Shown here in pieces: positions 25,021 to 33,097 of a stretch of DNA of 64,000 nucleotides (position 1 is its first letter; every line of letters begins with the position of its first letter). The notes beneath the pieces are model-generated. The model saw nothing but the letters and a program-made list of their open reading frames with translations. It ran no database searches and had not been told where the DNA came from. The position numbers and the translations under genes are program-made. The DNA is from Candidatus Poseidoniaceae archaeon. GTDB taxonomy: Archaea > Thermoplasmatota > Poseidoniia > Poseidoniales > Poseidoniaceae. The stretch is taken from positions 62,001 to 126,000 of the forward strand of contig CASIBY010000018.1 of the NCBI GenBank assembly GCA_949373095.1. The letters are read 5' to 3'.

Positions 25021-27015
25021 TCATTCTTCCTCGGAGCTTGCCGAGGGAATGATGTCGTAGTCTCGCTTGATTTGAGCAATGGCAATATCAAGTTCTGGAA
25101 GGTTAAGTTCTCCATCACCATCTAGGTCCATGATTTCCATCAATTCACCCGATTCAACGGAGGATAGCGCGTCAATATCTGTTGCCTGAAGAGCGGTGAG
25201 GAATTCTTCACCGTCGACTTTGCCTGAAGCATCCAAATCCATGGAACGGAATAGGTCGAAGACTGATTGGCCACTGTCGGTAAGGTATTGGACGAGTTGA
25301 ATCATGGCTTCTGTTGGAGCCTTTGGAGGGAACTCTGTGATCTCGTCGTTGTGGAGTGAGGAGTCAACGGCGATGATGGTTGAGCCACCCTCGATGTCCT
25401 CGGTTTGACTGACAACCAATTCCGTATCAACACCAACACCTCGGCCAATGAGTGTGCGGATGGTGGTTGAAGAGCCTGCTACGAGGGTGTAGGTGTTCAC
25501 ATCAGAAACGGTTTCGGGTGATACCGAGCGTCCTAATGAGGAAATACCGGTTCGGATGGTCACGAGGGTTGCAAGAATACTTCCAATTCCAAGAATGTAG
25601 AACATTGCTGCTCCGGTGAGGAAGAAACCACCCGAGGGGGCTACAACATCTTCGATTCCTGAGGTTGTGATAGCGTTGGTTGTGAAATCGCCAACGAGGA
25701 AAGTAACGGTAGAGGTAACTCCTCCAACGAGAACCATCCAAACTGCTAGGTTGGCAGTTGATGGAGTGGCGAGTGGTTTTCCAATGGCCATTGGATAGCT
25801 GTTGAATACAGAGGAAAGAATGAGCAAGCCTCCGACAGTAAACATCATTCCCATGTCAATGGTATGTGCCATAGCGCCGAGTTCTCCGGTTCCAACAAAG
25901 ATATCCATTGATGTGAAATAGCCGCCAATAGCGAAGAATGGAAGAAGGACAAAGGCGAGCATGCCAGCCATTGAACCTGGGTTCTTTACCACAGAATCCA
26001 TACCTGCATTTGCGGTCATGATGATGTTCACTGAACCTGCGAATATTGGAAGCAATCCTAGTGTAAGGAGAATGGCTCCGAGGTTCACTAAAACGTTGCC
26101 ACCCTCGCCGGCAGACATGAAGAATGGAGGGAGTGTGACAAACAACAGAAGCATGCTTGCAGAGCGCATCGATGGTGACCAAATGGGTTTCTCTGAAACC
26201 ATTGGGACTGTGTAGTACCCTACCGAGAACATTAGAGCAAGAGGGACCCATCCGTTCGAGACACGCTCACCAAGCCAGACGGTTTGGGTTGAGTCGGCCA
26301 ATTCGCCCAAGAAGATGTAGACCATTGCGAAAATCTTGGAAACAAGAGCCATGATGAGGAACCAAGAACTGGTTGAGAGTTCTTGTTCTCCACGGGTAGC
26401 AGTTGTCAGAAGAACGTTGATGAGTACCGGGATCAGAAGAAGCCCAATTGCAAGTGATTCCAAGCTAAGCAGAAGGGTTGAGATGACTGTTGATTCGGTA
26501 TCAACATCAAGGAAACCAAAGATGAAGGGGAGTAGAACGCTCGCAATCAGAACAACCGTCAACAACAAAGCAACCATTGATGCGTTTGCTTCACTGGCAA
26601 GACGACCATTTCCGTTTCGGGAAACAGCGATGAGTCCTCCACCGACAAGACCGTAGAGAAGAGCCAAACCAAGAAGGTTCAGCGTAGCATCACGAAGGGA
26701 TGAGCCGTCGTCGTAAGACCAGCCAATGCTTGCTAGGGAGTCGAGAGCCGTAGGATCGTAGTTGTGCCAGGCTGCCAAAAACCCAAGGACGCTTGCGAAG
26801 ACAAACCAAAGCATTCCGAAGTTCATCCATGTACGGGAACCGCTACCATCTTTGTCATCAAAAATATCAACAAGGCCGGGTGGGTTCTTCCTGAGAATAA
26901 ACAACCCGATTTGTTGGAGCGCCCCTCCCACGTTTCCTGCACCACGTGCAAGAGTTTGAGAAAGAAAGAAAAGAACCGCAATAAGAAGCGTGCCGGTAAT
27001 AAAAATAGTTTCCAT
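25021..27015 (-). CDS. Multi-pass membrane protein with C-terminal EF-hand pair; heme-copper-oxidase-like core without ligands
   Basis: This 664-residue integral membrane protein has about 13 hydrophobic helices between residues 3 and 487. The spacing of one extra helix plus twelve recalls subunit I of heme-copper oxidases. So do phrases such as LMFSVGYYTVPMVSEKPIWS and MFTVGGLLILSSVFNSYPMA. However, the six histidine ligands expected in that family are missing: only His84, His384 and one in the soluble tail exist. If homologous, it cannot be an oxidase. Residues about 490-590 are a soluble domain, and two textbook EF-hand loops follow (DLDASGKVDGEE at 593 and DLDGDGELNLPE at 630), each with all calcium-coordinating positions. 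It is transcribed after a 93-residue two-helix protein (gap 14 bases). A calcium-responsive membrane function is inferred; the family is uncertain. Confidence 0.7.
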   Translation of the reverse strand: METIFITGTLLIAVLFFLSQTLARGAGNVGGALQQIGLFILRKNPPGLVDIFDDKDGSGSRTWMNFGMLWFVFASVLGFLAAWHNYDPTALDSLASIGWSYDDGSSLRDATLNLLGLALLYGLVGGGLIAVSRNGNGRLASEANASMVALLLTVVLIASVLLPFIFGFLDVDTESTVISTLLLSLESLAIGLLLIPVLINVLLTTATRGEQELSTSSWFLIMALVSKIFAMVYIFLGELADSTQTVWLGERVSNGWVPLALMFSVGYYTVPMVSEKPIWSPSMRSASMLLLFVTLPPFFMSAGEGGNVLVNLGAILLTLGLLPIFAGSVNIIMTANAGMDSVVKNPGSMAGMLAFVLLPFFAIGGYFTSMDIFVGTGELGAMAHTIDMGMMFTVGGLLILSSVFNSYPMAIGKPLATPSTANLAVWMVLVGGVTSTVTFLVGDFTTNAITTSGIEDVVAPSGGFFLTGAAMFYILGIGSILATLVTIRTGISSLGRSVSPETVSDVNTYTLVAGSSTTIRTLIGRGVGVDTELVVSQTEDIEGGSTIIAVDSSLHNDEITEFPPKAPTEAMIQLVQYLTDSGQSVFDLFRSMDLDASGKVDGEEFLTALQATDIDALSSVESGELMEIMDLDGDGELNLPELDIAIAQIKRDYDIIPSASSEEE

Positions 27016-27029
27016 ACATCACACCTCCA

Positions 27030-27311
27030 TCATTCTGCGAGTACCTCACCCACGAGCGTTGCTACAATTGCACCAACGCCAACAATAAATCCAATCAAGT
27101 AGTACCAGATTCCGCTACCGCCCAAATTCTGGACCAAAGGAACGAGTTCTCCAAGCAACGGAAGGTTGTCCCACCCGAAGACATTTGCAAACAAAGAATA
27201 GAGGCCCAAAAGGCCAACAAAGAACAACGTGAGAATCACGCGACTTGATGTTGGTTCTCCTGTTCCGACGGTTGTATCTGGAAGGGTTGTGGAATTTGAC
27301 ACGGGCCTCAC
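27030..27311 (-). CDS. Small two-helix membrane protein, partner of the EF-hand membrane protein
   Basis: This 93-residue protein is not recognised. A Thr/Ser-rich N-terminus is followed by two membrane helices (VILTLFFVGLLGLYSLFANVFG and GIWYYLIGFIVGVGAIVATLVG), separated by an amphipathic loop with NLPLLGELVPLVQNL. Start codons are GTG at 27311 or GTG at 27302. The latter has GAGGTGAG just upstream and may be the true one. It is 14 bases ahead of the EF-hand membrane-protein gene and almost certainly co-transcribed with it, so it is probably an accessory subunit. A perfect palindrome sits immediately upstream. Confidence 0.65.
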   Translation of the reverse strand: MRPVSNSTTLPDTTVGTGEPTSSRVILTLFFVGLLGLYSLFANVFGWDNLPLLGELVPLVQNLGGSGIWYYLIGFIVGVGAIVATLVGEVLAE

Positions 27312-27318
27312 CTCAAAT

Positions 27319-27335
27319 TGACCCCATAGGGGTCA
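27319..27335. promoter_or_regulatory. Perfect palindrome, candidate operator
   Basis: TGACCCCATAGGGGTCA is a perfect 7-base inverted repeat with a 3-base centre. It lies 8-24 bases upstream of the first possible start codon of the small membrane-protein gene on the minus strand. A TATA-like GTTTATGA sits about 25-30 bases further upstream (around 27358-27366), which would put the transcription start at or beside the palindrome. This geometry is typical of a repressor operator. The G/C-rich arms could alternatively form a short RNA hairpin in the leader. Confidence 0.45.
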
Positions 27336-27372
27336 TTCCTCCGACTTGCCCGGCGGTCATAAACATTCACCA

Positions 27373-27402
27373 TCGCAGGTGAAGGAAAAGGGGTACCTGC
27401 GA
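27373..27402 (-). terminator. Hairpin downstream of RaSEA gene
   Basis: TCGCAGGT (27373-27380) and ACCTGCGA (27395-27402) form a perfect 8-base stem with a 14-base loop, beginning 9 bases after the RaSEA stop codon. On the minus strand the loop is pyrimidine-rich (ACCCCTTTTCCTTC), but no long U-run follows the stem. It may be a 3'-end stabilising or processing hairpin, or it may help termination before the next operon promoter. Confidence 0.35.
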
Positions 27403-27411
27403 GCAAAGAAA

Positions 27412-28578
27412 TCATGGAGAGCGCAGTGTCTCCAGAGTTGGTGCTCGACGAGGTTTTGAAAGCCCTAATGGAAGTGGGAGTTGGCGCTCAAGCATCAACT
27501 CAGTCTCCCATTTTTTCTGACAGTCACACTCTAATCCCTCAAATTCTAAGAGACTACCTGAAACTGCATAGCGTTCGATGGCTGCAACAACTTCTCCATC
27601 GCACGACCCACAATTATGCGAGCCACGGATCTTTCCTCCAGCAGTGGGGTGGACGATGAGACGTGAAACTTGGTCTGCTTCTCCGTTCATTCCACCTTTG
27701 GGGTGGATGAAAGGGTGTGCTCGTTGAATCATGGCGACAAGCGACCAGAGCCAAGGGGGGCGGTATTCATTGTGGCGATGCAAGCGGTCGATTACAGTGC
27801 CTCTTTGGATGTTCATCGGGTTAACGGAGATTTCATCAGACCGCTCTGCAATGGCTTCAATCCATTTGACACTGTGATCCAATGCGTCAGCTTCACTCAT
27901 GAAAGGGGGTTTGAACATCAGATATGTTTTGACTCGGAGATTAAACGTTTCAAGATTGGTTACGGCTCGGTCCCAAGAAGATGTTGTGAATCCTTTGTTG
28001 ACGTGGAAGCGAAGCACTTCGTCATCATATGCCTCCAATCCAATCGCAACGGTAAACGACGGGTTGATGGATGTAGCCCATTCAAGTTTTGATTCAGTCA
28101 ATTGTTCACAACGACTTTCTACAATCAATTCTTTTCCAAGTTCAGCACAGTCTCTGAGAACTGTTTCTTGGAATTCAACCGGAATTTCTCGGTCTTCAAG
28201 GAGTGAACCAGATGTGTAAACCTTCACCATGGCGTGTTCTTCAAAGCCGTTCAATTTCTCTTTTGCATAGGCCCATTGCGAATGAAGGTCATCGTTGGTA
28301 ACATCGTCCCTCGTGTCGTTAAAGTAGCCGCAAAAGGTGCATCCAGATGACCACCACCAATGACAACCTTTGGTCCGAAGAATAACAGTTGCTGCCGTGC
28401 ACGGAGTGCCATCGGGCAACGCTTCTGGAGTCGTATATACCGTAGCAGGTTCGCTTGCATCCCACGATTGTTGGCGAGCTTTTGCCCACGGAGTATTAGC
28501 TGGAGCCTTAACCAAATCATGGATGCGCAAGCCCTTCTTTCCTTGACCAAGAAGATGCAAATTGGACGGCTGCGACAT
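27412..28578 (-). CDS. Archaeosine synthase radical SAM subunit RaSEA
   Basis: RaSEA works with ArcS to turn the lysine adduct of preQ0 at tRNA position 15 into archaeosine, an archaeal tRNA modification. The radical SAM cluster motif is atypical and diagnostic of this family (COG1244): KGCHWWWSSGCTFCGYFND, giving C-x7-C-x2-C near residues 71-82. Further family features are VYTSGSLLEDREIP, IVESRCEQLT, AIGLEAYDDEVLRFHVNKGF, EISVNPMNIQRGT and a C-terminal Cys group (HNCGSCDGEV, LECDCQKKW) that could hold zinc or another cluster. Length 388 aa is close to known members. It is alone in its transcript as far as spacing shows: 100 bases to the downstream operon and 34 to the upstream gene. Confidence 0.9.
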   Translation of the reverse strand: MSQPSNLHLLGQGKKGLRIHDLVKAPANTPWAKARQQSWDASEPATVYTTPEALPDGTPCTAATVILRTKGCHWWWSSGCTFCGYFNDTRDDVTNDDLHSQWAYAKEKLNGFEEHAMVKVYTSGSLLEDREIPVEFQETVLRDCAELGKELIVESRCEQLTESKLEWATSINPSFTVAIGLEAYDDEVLRFHVNKGFTTSSWDRAVTNLETFNLRVKTYLMFKPPFMSEADALDHSVKWIEAIAERSDEISVNPMNIQRGTVIDRLHRHNEYRPPWLWSLVAMIQRAHPFIHPKGGMNGEADQVSRLIVHPTAGGKIRGSHNCGSCDGEVVAAIERYAVSGSLLEFEGLECDCQKKWETELMLERQLPLPLGLSKPRRAPTLETLRSP

Positions 28579-28612
28579 GTGCTCCCCTAACCTGCCGTCA
28601 GCATTTGAGGTT

Positions 28613-29686
28613 TCAAACCACCGCAGAGGGCTGAGTAAGGCTATTCTCGAAAAACGAGACCAAATGCCCCCGATACGTCTCCGTTTGAGTCATCATCAGC
28701 GTCACGTGAGAAAGCACGCCTGGCTCATCTCCATCTTGGTGCGAAATTGATGAATGGTCAAACCAGCATTCTACGAAGCCTCCTTCCTTGACATTCTCTT
28801 TGGCCGTTTCACACATTGAATTACCGTGGTGAATCTTAATGCGATAGTCATCGTTTGATTGCGTGATGAACATTGAACGGTTTCCAATATGTTCCGCTCC
28901 TGACAGCGGTTCAAATTTGACAAGATTATCACCAGATTGAATCTTACCAGCAAACACTGCTGCATCCTTGAGGAAGGTGGGGAATCCTGCAAACTCCAAT
29001 TCCTCGGAGATGATTCGGTCCATAGAGGAAAACGGAGAATCCAAGAACACTGCCTCAATATCTCGCTCTTGATCAAAAGCGATTGCAGTGGTCCCCGCCC
29101 CTAGAGAGATCCCCATGATTCCGATTGAGGGTGCTGGGATGCCTTTCTCTTCTTGGAGCCATGACCAGACAGCGAGAACATCGCGATACTCCCTTTGTCC
29201 TGCAGAAACCAATCCATCTTCGACAGTACTGTTGCCGTGGTCCCTTAAATCAAAAAGAATGATGTTGAAATCTGCTTGGTGAAGCATTGCCGCAGGAATC
29301 AAAACCTCGTGATTTGCTTTACAAGAACGGATGCCATGAACGAGAATGACCCAAGGCTGAGATGCATTGGTTTCCATGACCCAGGCGGCCAAGGTGATCG
29401 GTTCATCGGGTACGTCAATAGTGGTGTTATCCCATTGGTCAAACCAATAAGATTCCATATCGGAAGCAATGGTAGCATTCTTTTCCATAATTCCTTCCTC
29501 CAAACCTTCGTCCCAAAGATGCGGGGTAAAGTTGTCTGGAGTGTTATACGGTGCATGGTCTGAACATTCCAGATTGCTTGCTGCAGCCTGAGTATAAACC
29601 AAACTTCCAAGTTGATAATATACGATCGGCATGCTGCATATGAGCAAAATTAGTATGGCTGGTACGCTTCTTTTCCATCTACTCAT
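28613..29686 (-). CDS. Membrane-anchored alpha/beta hydrolase
   Basis: This 357-residue serine hydrolase has an N-terminal signal anchor (AILILLICSMPIVYYQLGSL). The catalytic domain runs from about residue 95: the oxyanion region ILVHGIRSCKANHEVLIP, the strand FNIILFDLRDHGNS, and the nucleophile elbow GIMGISLGAGTTA (G-I-S-L-G). The probable acid residue is in ITQSNDDYRI and the histidine in VLSHVTLMMTQ. The active site should face outside the membrane. Its start overlaps the stop of phosphatidylserine decarboxylase by 4 bases, so the two are translationally coupled. That suggests a lipid or lipid-linked substrate, though this is inference from context only. Confidence 0.82.
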   Translation of the reverse strand: MSRWKRSVPAILILLICSMPIVYYQLGSLVYTQAAASNLECSDHAPYNTPDNFTPHLWDEGLEEGIMEKNATIASDMESYWFDQWDNTTIDVPDEPITLAAWVMETNASQPWVILVHGIRSCKANHEVLIPAAMLHQADFNIILFDLRDHGNSTVEDGLVSAGQREYRDVLAVWSWLQEEKGIPAPSIGIMGISLGAGTTAIAFDQERDIEAVFLDSPFSSMDRIISEELEFAGFPTFLKDAAVFAGKIQSGDNLVKFEPLSGAEHIGNRSMFITQSNDDYRIKIHHGNSMCETAKENVKEGGFVECWFDHSSISHQDGDEPGVLSHVTLMMTQTETYRGHLVSFFENSLTQPSAVV

Positions 29687-30543
29687 TCTTCTTCATCTCC
29701 CTTAGTATGAAACATCACGGTTGAACCGGCTTGAACAAATGCGCCTTTTGGCTGAGAAGAATCCTTTGCTTCAGCTGAGATGAGATCGCATGTATATCGG
29801 TTCGCTGGGACGCGAACGTCAACCCGTGACCCGAGACGAATCATTCCAATGCGTTGACCTCGTCGAACCGATGCACCCTCTCCAACCCATGGGATGACCG
29901 TGCGTGCTAACGCTCCCGATATCTGCGTCATCTCAATCATCGTATCGTCCTCTAAGCGGTACACGGAACGAACTCGTTCATTGTATTGACTCTCTTTTTT
30001 GAACGCAAATGCGAAAGGTCCACGCTTCAGGCCTTTTCCAGTACGATGTTCCAATCGTTCTAATGTTCCTTTGCCTGGAGCGCGGTTAACATGAACGTCA
30101 AGAGGTGACATGAAAACGGCTACTCGAATTACATCCGAGGCTTGCTCTTCACCCTTCCCTACAGCCTCATATCGTTGCTCAGTCGCAAAGGTGAGCGGCT
30201 CAACAAGAGGTTGAGGGTACCACTCTCCAGTGAGTGAATCGGACTCCATCGGTCCTTGTTCTCGTTCAGCCTTAGAAGGGCGGCGCCCTGTCGCTCGCTC
30301 TCTGCGAACGAACATGACGTGTCCGTCAGCTGGAGAAACTAAAATTCCCTCTTTCCGAGGTATTGGACGATCGGGGTCACGCCAAAAATTGACGAAGAAG
30401 GCTGCCAACATCAAACATGAAATTCCAAAAAGAGGAACGAGGCCTAAGATTGGGTCAATAAGGGCGCCGACAAAAAGAGCGCTTACGCCCATTGTTGTCA
30501 TGATGAATACTGGGCCGTGGCCGCCGTGGGCCAAACCAGCCAT
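29683..30543 (-). CDS. Phosphatidylserine (archaetidylserine) decarboxylase proenzyme
   Basis: Makes the ethanolamine headgroup of a membrane phospholipid. In archaea the substrate is archaetidylserine. The enzyme is pyruvoyl-dependent and self-cleaves at a Gly-Ser pair, visible here as IGMIRLGSRVDVRVPANR near residue 230. An N-terminal hydrophobic region has two membrane segments (VFIMTTMGVSALFVGAL and FGISCLMLAAFFVNF). The family block FMSPLDVHVNRAPGKG and the strand pattern MIEMTQISGALARTVIPWV fit well. Residues about 85-110 (RERATGRRPSKAEREQG) are an extra charged insertion. It lies 8 bases after the coiled-coil gene and overlaps the hydrolase gene by 4 bases. Confidence 0.92.
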   Translation of the reverse strand: MAGLAHGGHGPVFIMTTMGVSALFVGALIDPILGLVPLFGISCLMLAAFFVNFWRDPDRPIPRKEGILVSPADGHVMFVRRERATGRRPSKAEREQGPMESDSLTGEWYPQPLVEPLTFATEQRYEAVGKGEEQASDVIRVAVFMSPLDVHVNRAPGKGTLERLEHRTGKGLKRGPFAFAFKKESQYNERVRSVYRLEDDTMIEMTQISGALARTVIPWVGEGASVRRGQRIGMIRLGSRVDVRVPANRYTCDLISAEAKDSSQPKGAFVQAGSTVMFHTKGDEEE

Positions 30544-30551
30544 GTCAACAC

Positions 30552-31325
30552 CTACTGTCCAGACCAGGGGTCTTCGCCGTCGCCCCAGGATGCTGCAGGT
30601 GCTCCGTCAGTGGATTCGTCCTCTTCTGGTGCTGCTTCCTCTTCTGGGGCTGCTTCCTCTTCAGGGGCTGCTTCCTCTTCTGAGACTGCTTCAACCACTT
30701 CGATTGAGGCTGTTGCTTCGGTCGTTGCTTCTACCTCAGCTTCTTGAGTTGCTTTTTCATCGGAACGTGCTTGGACCATTTCCTCCATGCGGTCGTTGAA
30801 AGCCCTCGACATATGTTGTGACTTGCGCTCGGTTTCAACGGCTCGCTCGATCATCTCGTAGCGGTCCTTGATAGCCTTGTTAAGATCTTCAAAAATTTGC
30901 ATGTGAGCGACATACCAGTCATCACGAGACTTCATTTCAGTAACTGCCAGACGCAAATCATTGTCAAGTTCTTCTGCAATTCCAAAGACCTTACCCAAGC
31001 GGTCTTTTTCACGAGAGTATTTCTCTTCCATCTTGTCAAGTTCAGGTTCCAAGTGTTCAACACGCTTGGATGCCTTCGTTGCCTTCATTTCCAATTCTCG
31101 AACTCGGACTTCCTTTTGAGAAATAATTGATTCAAGGGATTCTTTATCGATTTCTCGGTCAATAATTTCCTTTTCTAGAACTTCAATTTCTGCACGTGCA
31201 TCTACCAAGTCTTTCTCTTGAGTTTCATATGCTGCAAACAATTTCTGAAGACGGTCTGTCTCAGTAGCAAGAGAGTCTTGCAGTTGTTGAATTTGTATCT
31301 CTGGCGTGATGGTTCCTTCAGTCAT
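30552..31325 (-). CDS. Long coiled-coil protein with acidic repeat tail
   Basis: This 257-residue cytoplasmic protein has residues 10-190 in continuous coiled coil (IQIQQLQDSLATETDRLQKL, LVDARAEIEVLEKEIIDREI, REKDRLGKVFGIAEELDND). The remaining tail is rich in Glu, Ala and Pro, with EEEAAPEEEAAPEEEAAPEE encoded by an 18-base DNA repeat. The track start at 31379 is less likely than MTEGTITPEI at 31325, which has GGGTGAG about 4 bases upstream. It is the first gene of a transcript that continues into phosphatidylserine decarboxylase and a membrane hydrolase. A scaffold or membrane-organising role is possible, but there is no direct evidence. Confidence 0.72.
   Translation of the reverse strand: MTEGTITPEIQIQQLQDSLATETDRLQKLFAAYETQEKDLVDARAEIEVLEKEIIDREIDKESLESIISQKEVRVRELEMKATKASKRVEHLEPELDKMEEKYSREKDRLGKVFGIAEELDNDLRLAVTEMKSRDDWYVAHMQIFEDLNKAIKDRYEMIERAVETERKSQHMSRAFNDRMEEMVQARSDEKATQEAEVEATTEATASIEVVEAVSEEEAAPEEEAAPEEEAAPEEDESTDGAPAASWGDGEDPWSGQ
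30620..30691 (-). repeat. 18-base tandem repeat, four units
   Basis: Four consecutive 18-base units, consensus CCTCTTCTGGGGCTGCTT on the plus strand, lie at 30620, 30638, 30656 and 30674. Units 1-3 differ by one base each from the consensus; unit 4 differs at two. They encode the EEEAAP repeats of the acidic tail on the minus strand. The repeat keeps the reading frame, so unit number can change without a frameshift. Confidence 0.85.
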
Positions 31326-31427
31326 CTTCTCACCCGGAGGCAAGCCTCCATTCTCGCCGAGTCCACTCCTCCCTATCAAGCCGACGCTTGAACGGGTCCA
31401 AAAGTGCGGGCCTTCCGAGGTTTTTTC

Positions 31428-32390
31428 TCAACGCAGAGCATCCGTTGCTGCGACCAACTCTCTGGCAATGCTGACTTCTCCCATGGAATGGCCTGCGTCG
31501 GGTACAATCGTCAAGGTGCTGTTTGGTAGCACTTGATGCAAATCCCATGCGCTACGAGCAGGACAGACAACGTCATATCGCCCTTGAACAATAACCGTTG
31601 GAATCGATTGAATAAGAGATACATGGTTCAAGATATGGGCTTCTTCTAGGAAAATGCCGTTGATGAAATAATGGCATTCAATGCGAGCGAATGCGACTGC
31701 AAAATCAAGGTCTTCTGCTTTTTCAAGATAGCTTGGGTCCGGGAACAAACGGCTGGTCGCCATTTCCCAGCGCGTCCACTCTTTTGCTGCAGCGCGGCGA
31801 ATCGCCTCCTCTGAACTGGTAAGTCGATTGTAGTAGGCTTTGATCAGATCGCCCTGCTCCTCAGCAGGAATGTGGTCACGATAAGGGGCAAATGCATCAG
31901 GGAAGATATGGCTTGCACCATCTTGATAGAACCACTGCAGTTCACTTTTCCTGCACATGAAAATGCCACGTAGAATCAAACTTTCAACTCTATTTGGGTG
32001 CTCCTGGGCATAGATCAATGAAAGAGTCGAACCCCACGACCCTCCAAACACATGCCATGATTCAATTCCTAAATGTTGACGCAGTGTTTCGATATCTTGC
32101 ACAGATGCTTGCGTTGTGTTATCTTCTAATTCCGCATGTGGCGTCGATTGACCGCATCCTCGTTGGTCAAATTGAACGATATTGTAGGCTTCGGGATCAA
32201 AGTATTGGCGATATGAAGGCTGACCGCCTCCTCCTGGGCCACCATGGATGACCACGACAGGGATTCCGTCAGCATTGCCGCTTGCTTCCCATGCAATAGT
32301 ATGGAGGTCAGTAACGGAAAGTGTTCCTTTCTGGTAAGGCTCACAGGGTGGATAAAGGACATCGCTGAGCGTGGTAACAGTGTCAAGCAT
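31428..32390 (-). CDS. pip: Proline iminopeptidase
   Basis: Removes N-terminal proline from peptides. It is an alpha/beta hydrolase of the S33 family. The oxyanion motif VIHGGPGGGGQPSYRQYF, the signature FDQRGCGQSTPH and the nucleophile elbow HVFGGSWGSTLSLIYAQEHP are all intact. The acid residue is in VQGRYDVVCPARSAW and the histidine in VPDAGHSMGE. Length 320 aa is normal, and no signal peptide is present, so it is cytoplasmic. It lies about 100 bases upstream of the coiled-coil gene on the same strand and is divergent from the methyltransferase gene with only about 20 bases between the starts. Confidence 0.93.
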   Translation of the reverse strand: MLDTVTTLSDVLYPPCEPYQKGTLSVTDLHTIAWEASGNADGIPVVVIHGGPGGGGQPSYRQYFDPEAYNIVQFDQRGCGQSTPHAELEDNTTQASVQDIETLRQHLGIESWHVFGGSWGSTLSLIYAQEHPNRVESLILRGIFMCRKSELQWFYQDGASHIFPDAFAPYRDHIPAEEQGDLIKAYYNRLTSSEEAIRRAAAKEWTRWEMATSRLFPDPSYLEKAEDLDFAVAFARIECHYFINGIFLEEAHILNHVSLIQSIPTVIVQGRYDVVCPARSAWDLHQVLPNSTLTIVPDAGHSMGEVSIARELVAATDALR

Positions 32391-32410
32391 GAACTCCCGA
32401 AGAAGAGGTG

Positions 32411-33097
32411 ATGAATGTTCTTTTCGTCATGAACACCTTCAAAGACGGGTTTCATCAGACCCGTTTCATGGACCAAAGGAAAGCCACCGAAGTCTTTCAT
32501 GAATGGGCAGAAAAAGGCAAAGATGTGGGAATGGAAAAAGGCCATGCTGCAAGCGTAGATGTGATGTTGAACATTCTTCTGGGAGATGTATCGAAACCGT
32601 TCTCTGCCATTGACATTGGTTGCGGCAATGGATGGGTGGTTCGCCAACTTTCCAGCCATCAGCACTGTACTACCGCTTCCGGAGTTGATGGAGCCACTGC
32701 TATGATTGAACGAGCAAATGAAATCGACCCTGATGGTTTGTACCATTATGGCCAACTTCCTGAATGGAAACCTGAGCAAACCGTTGATGTCATCCACAGC
32801 ATGGAATGTTTGTATTACTTACAGCGACCGCTGGAGTTTCTTCAAATTATCCACGATGATTGGATGAATCCAGAAGGCAAGCTCGTGATTGGAATGGATC
32901 ACTATGAAGAAAATCCGGCAAGTCATGATTGGCCCGATTCACTCAACGTGCACATGACGACTCTCTCAATTCCAACATGGCTGGAAGGAATGCGAAACGC
33001 AGGATTCGGGAATGTAAGTGCAATTCAAACCGGAGCAAAGGAAGGCTGGGCAGGCACACTTATTCTTTCTGGAACTAAGCCTCAGCGTCATCAATGA
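32411..33097 (+). CDS. Class I SAM-dependent methyltransferase
   Basis: This 228-residue Rossmann-fold methyltransferase has an unknown substrate. Motif I is FSAIDIGCGNGWVVRQLS near residues 65-82, followed by an acidic ribose contact (GVDGATAMIERANE) and motif IV-like VDVIHSMECLYYL. The second half has the helix ...LEFLQIIHDDWMNPEGKLVIGMDHY, as in small-molecule methyltransferases. The track gives GTG 32408, with ATG in the next codon; the ATG is preferred. The 3' end overlaps the convergent AddA-like gene by 23 bases. The residues that decide the substrate are not recognisable. Confidence 0.82.
   Translation: MNVLFVMNTFKDGFHQTRFMDQRKATEVFHEWAEKGKDVGMEKGHAASVDVMLNILLGDVSKPFSAIDIGCGNGWVVRQLSSHQHCTTASGVDGATAMIERANEIDPDGLYHYGQLPEWKPEQTVDVIHSMECLYYLQRPLEFLQIIHDDWMNPEGKLVIGMDHYEENPASHDWPDSLNVHMTTLSIPTWLEGMRNAGFGNVSAIQTGAKEGWAGTLILSGTKPQRHQ

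Noticed and set aside
26336-27102. Plus-strand ORFs of 65-112 aa opposite the EF-hand membrane protein
   Set aside because: Composition mirrors the antisense of hydrophobic helices; the minus frame is supported by membrane-helix periodicity and EF-hand motifs.
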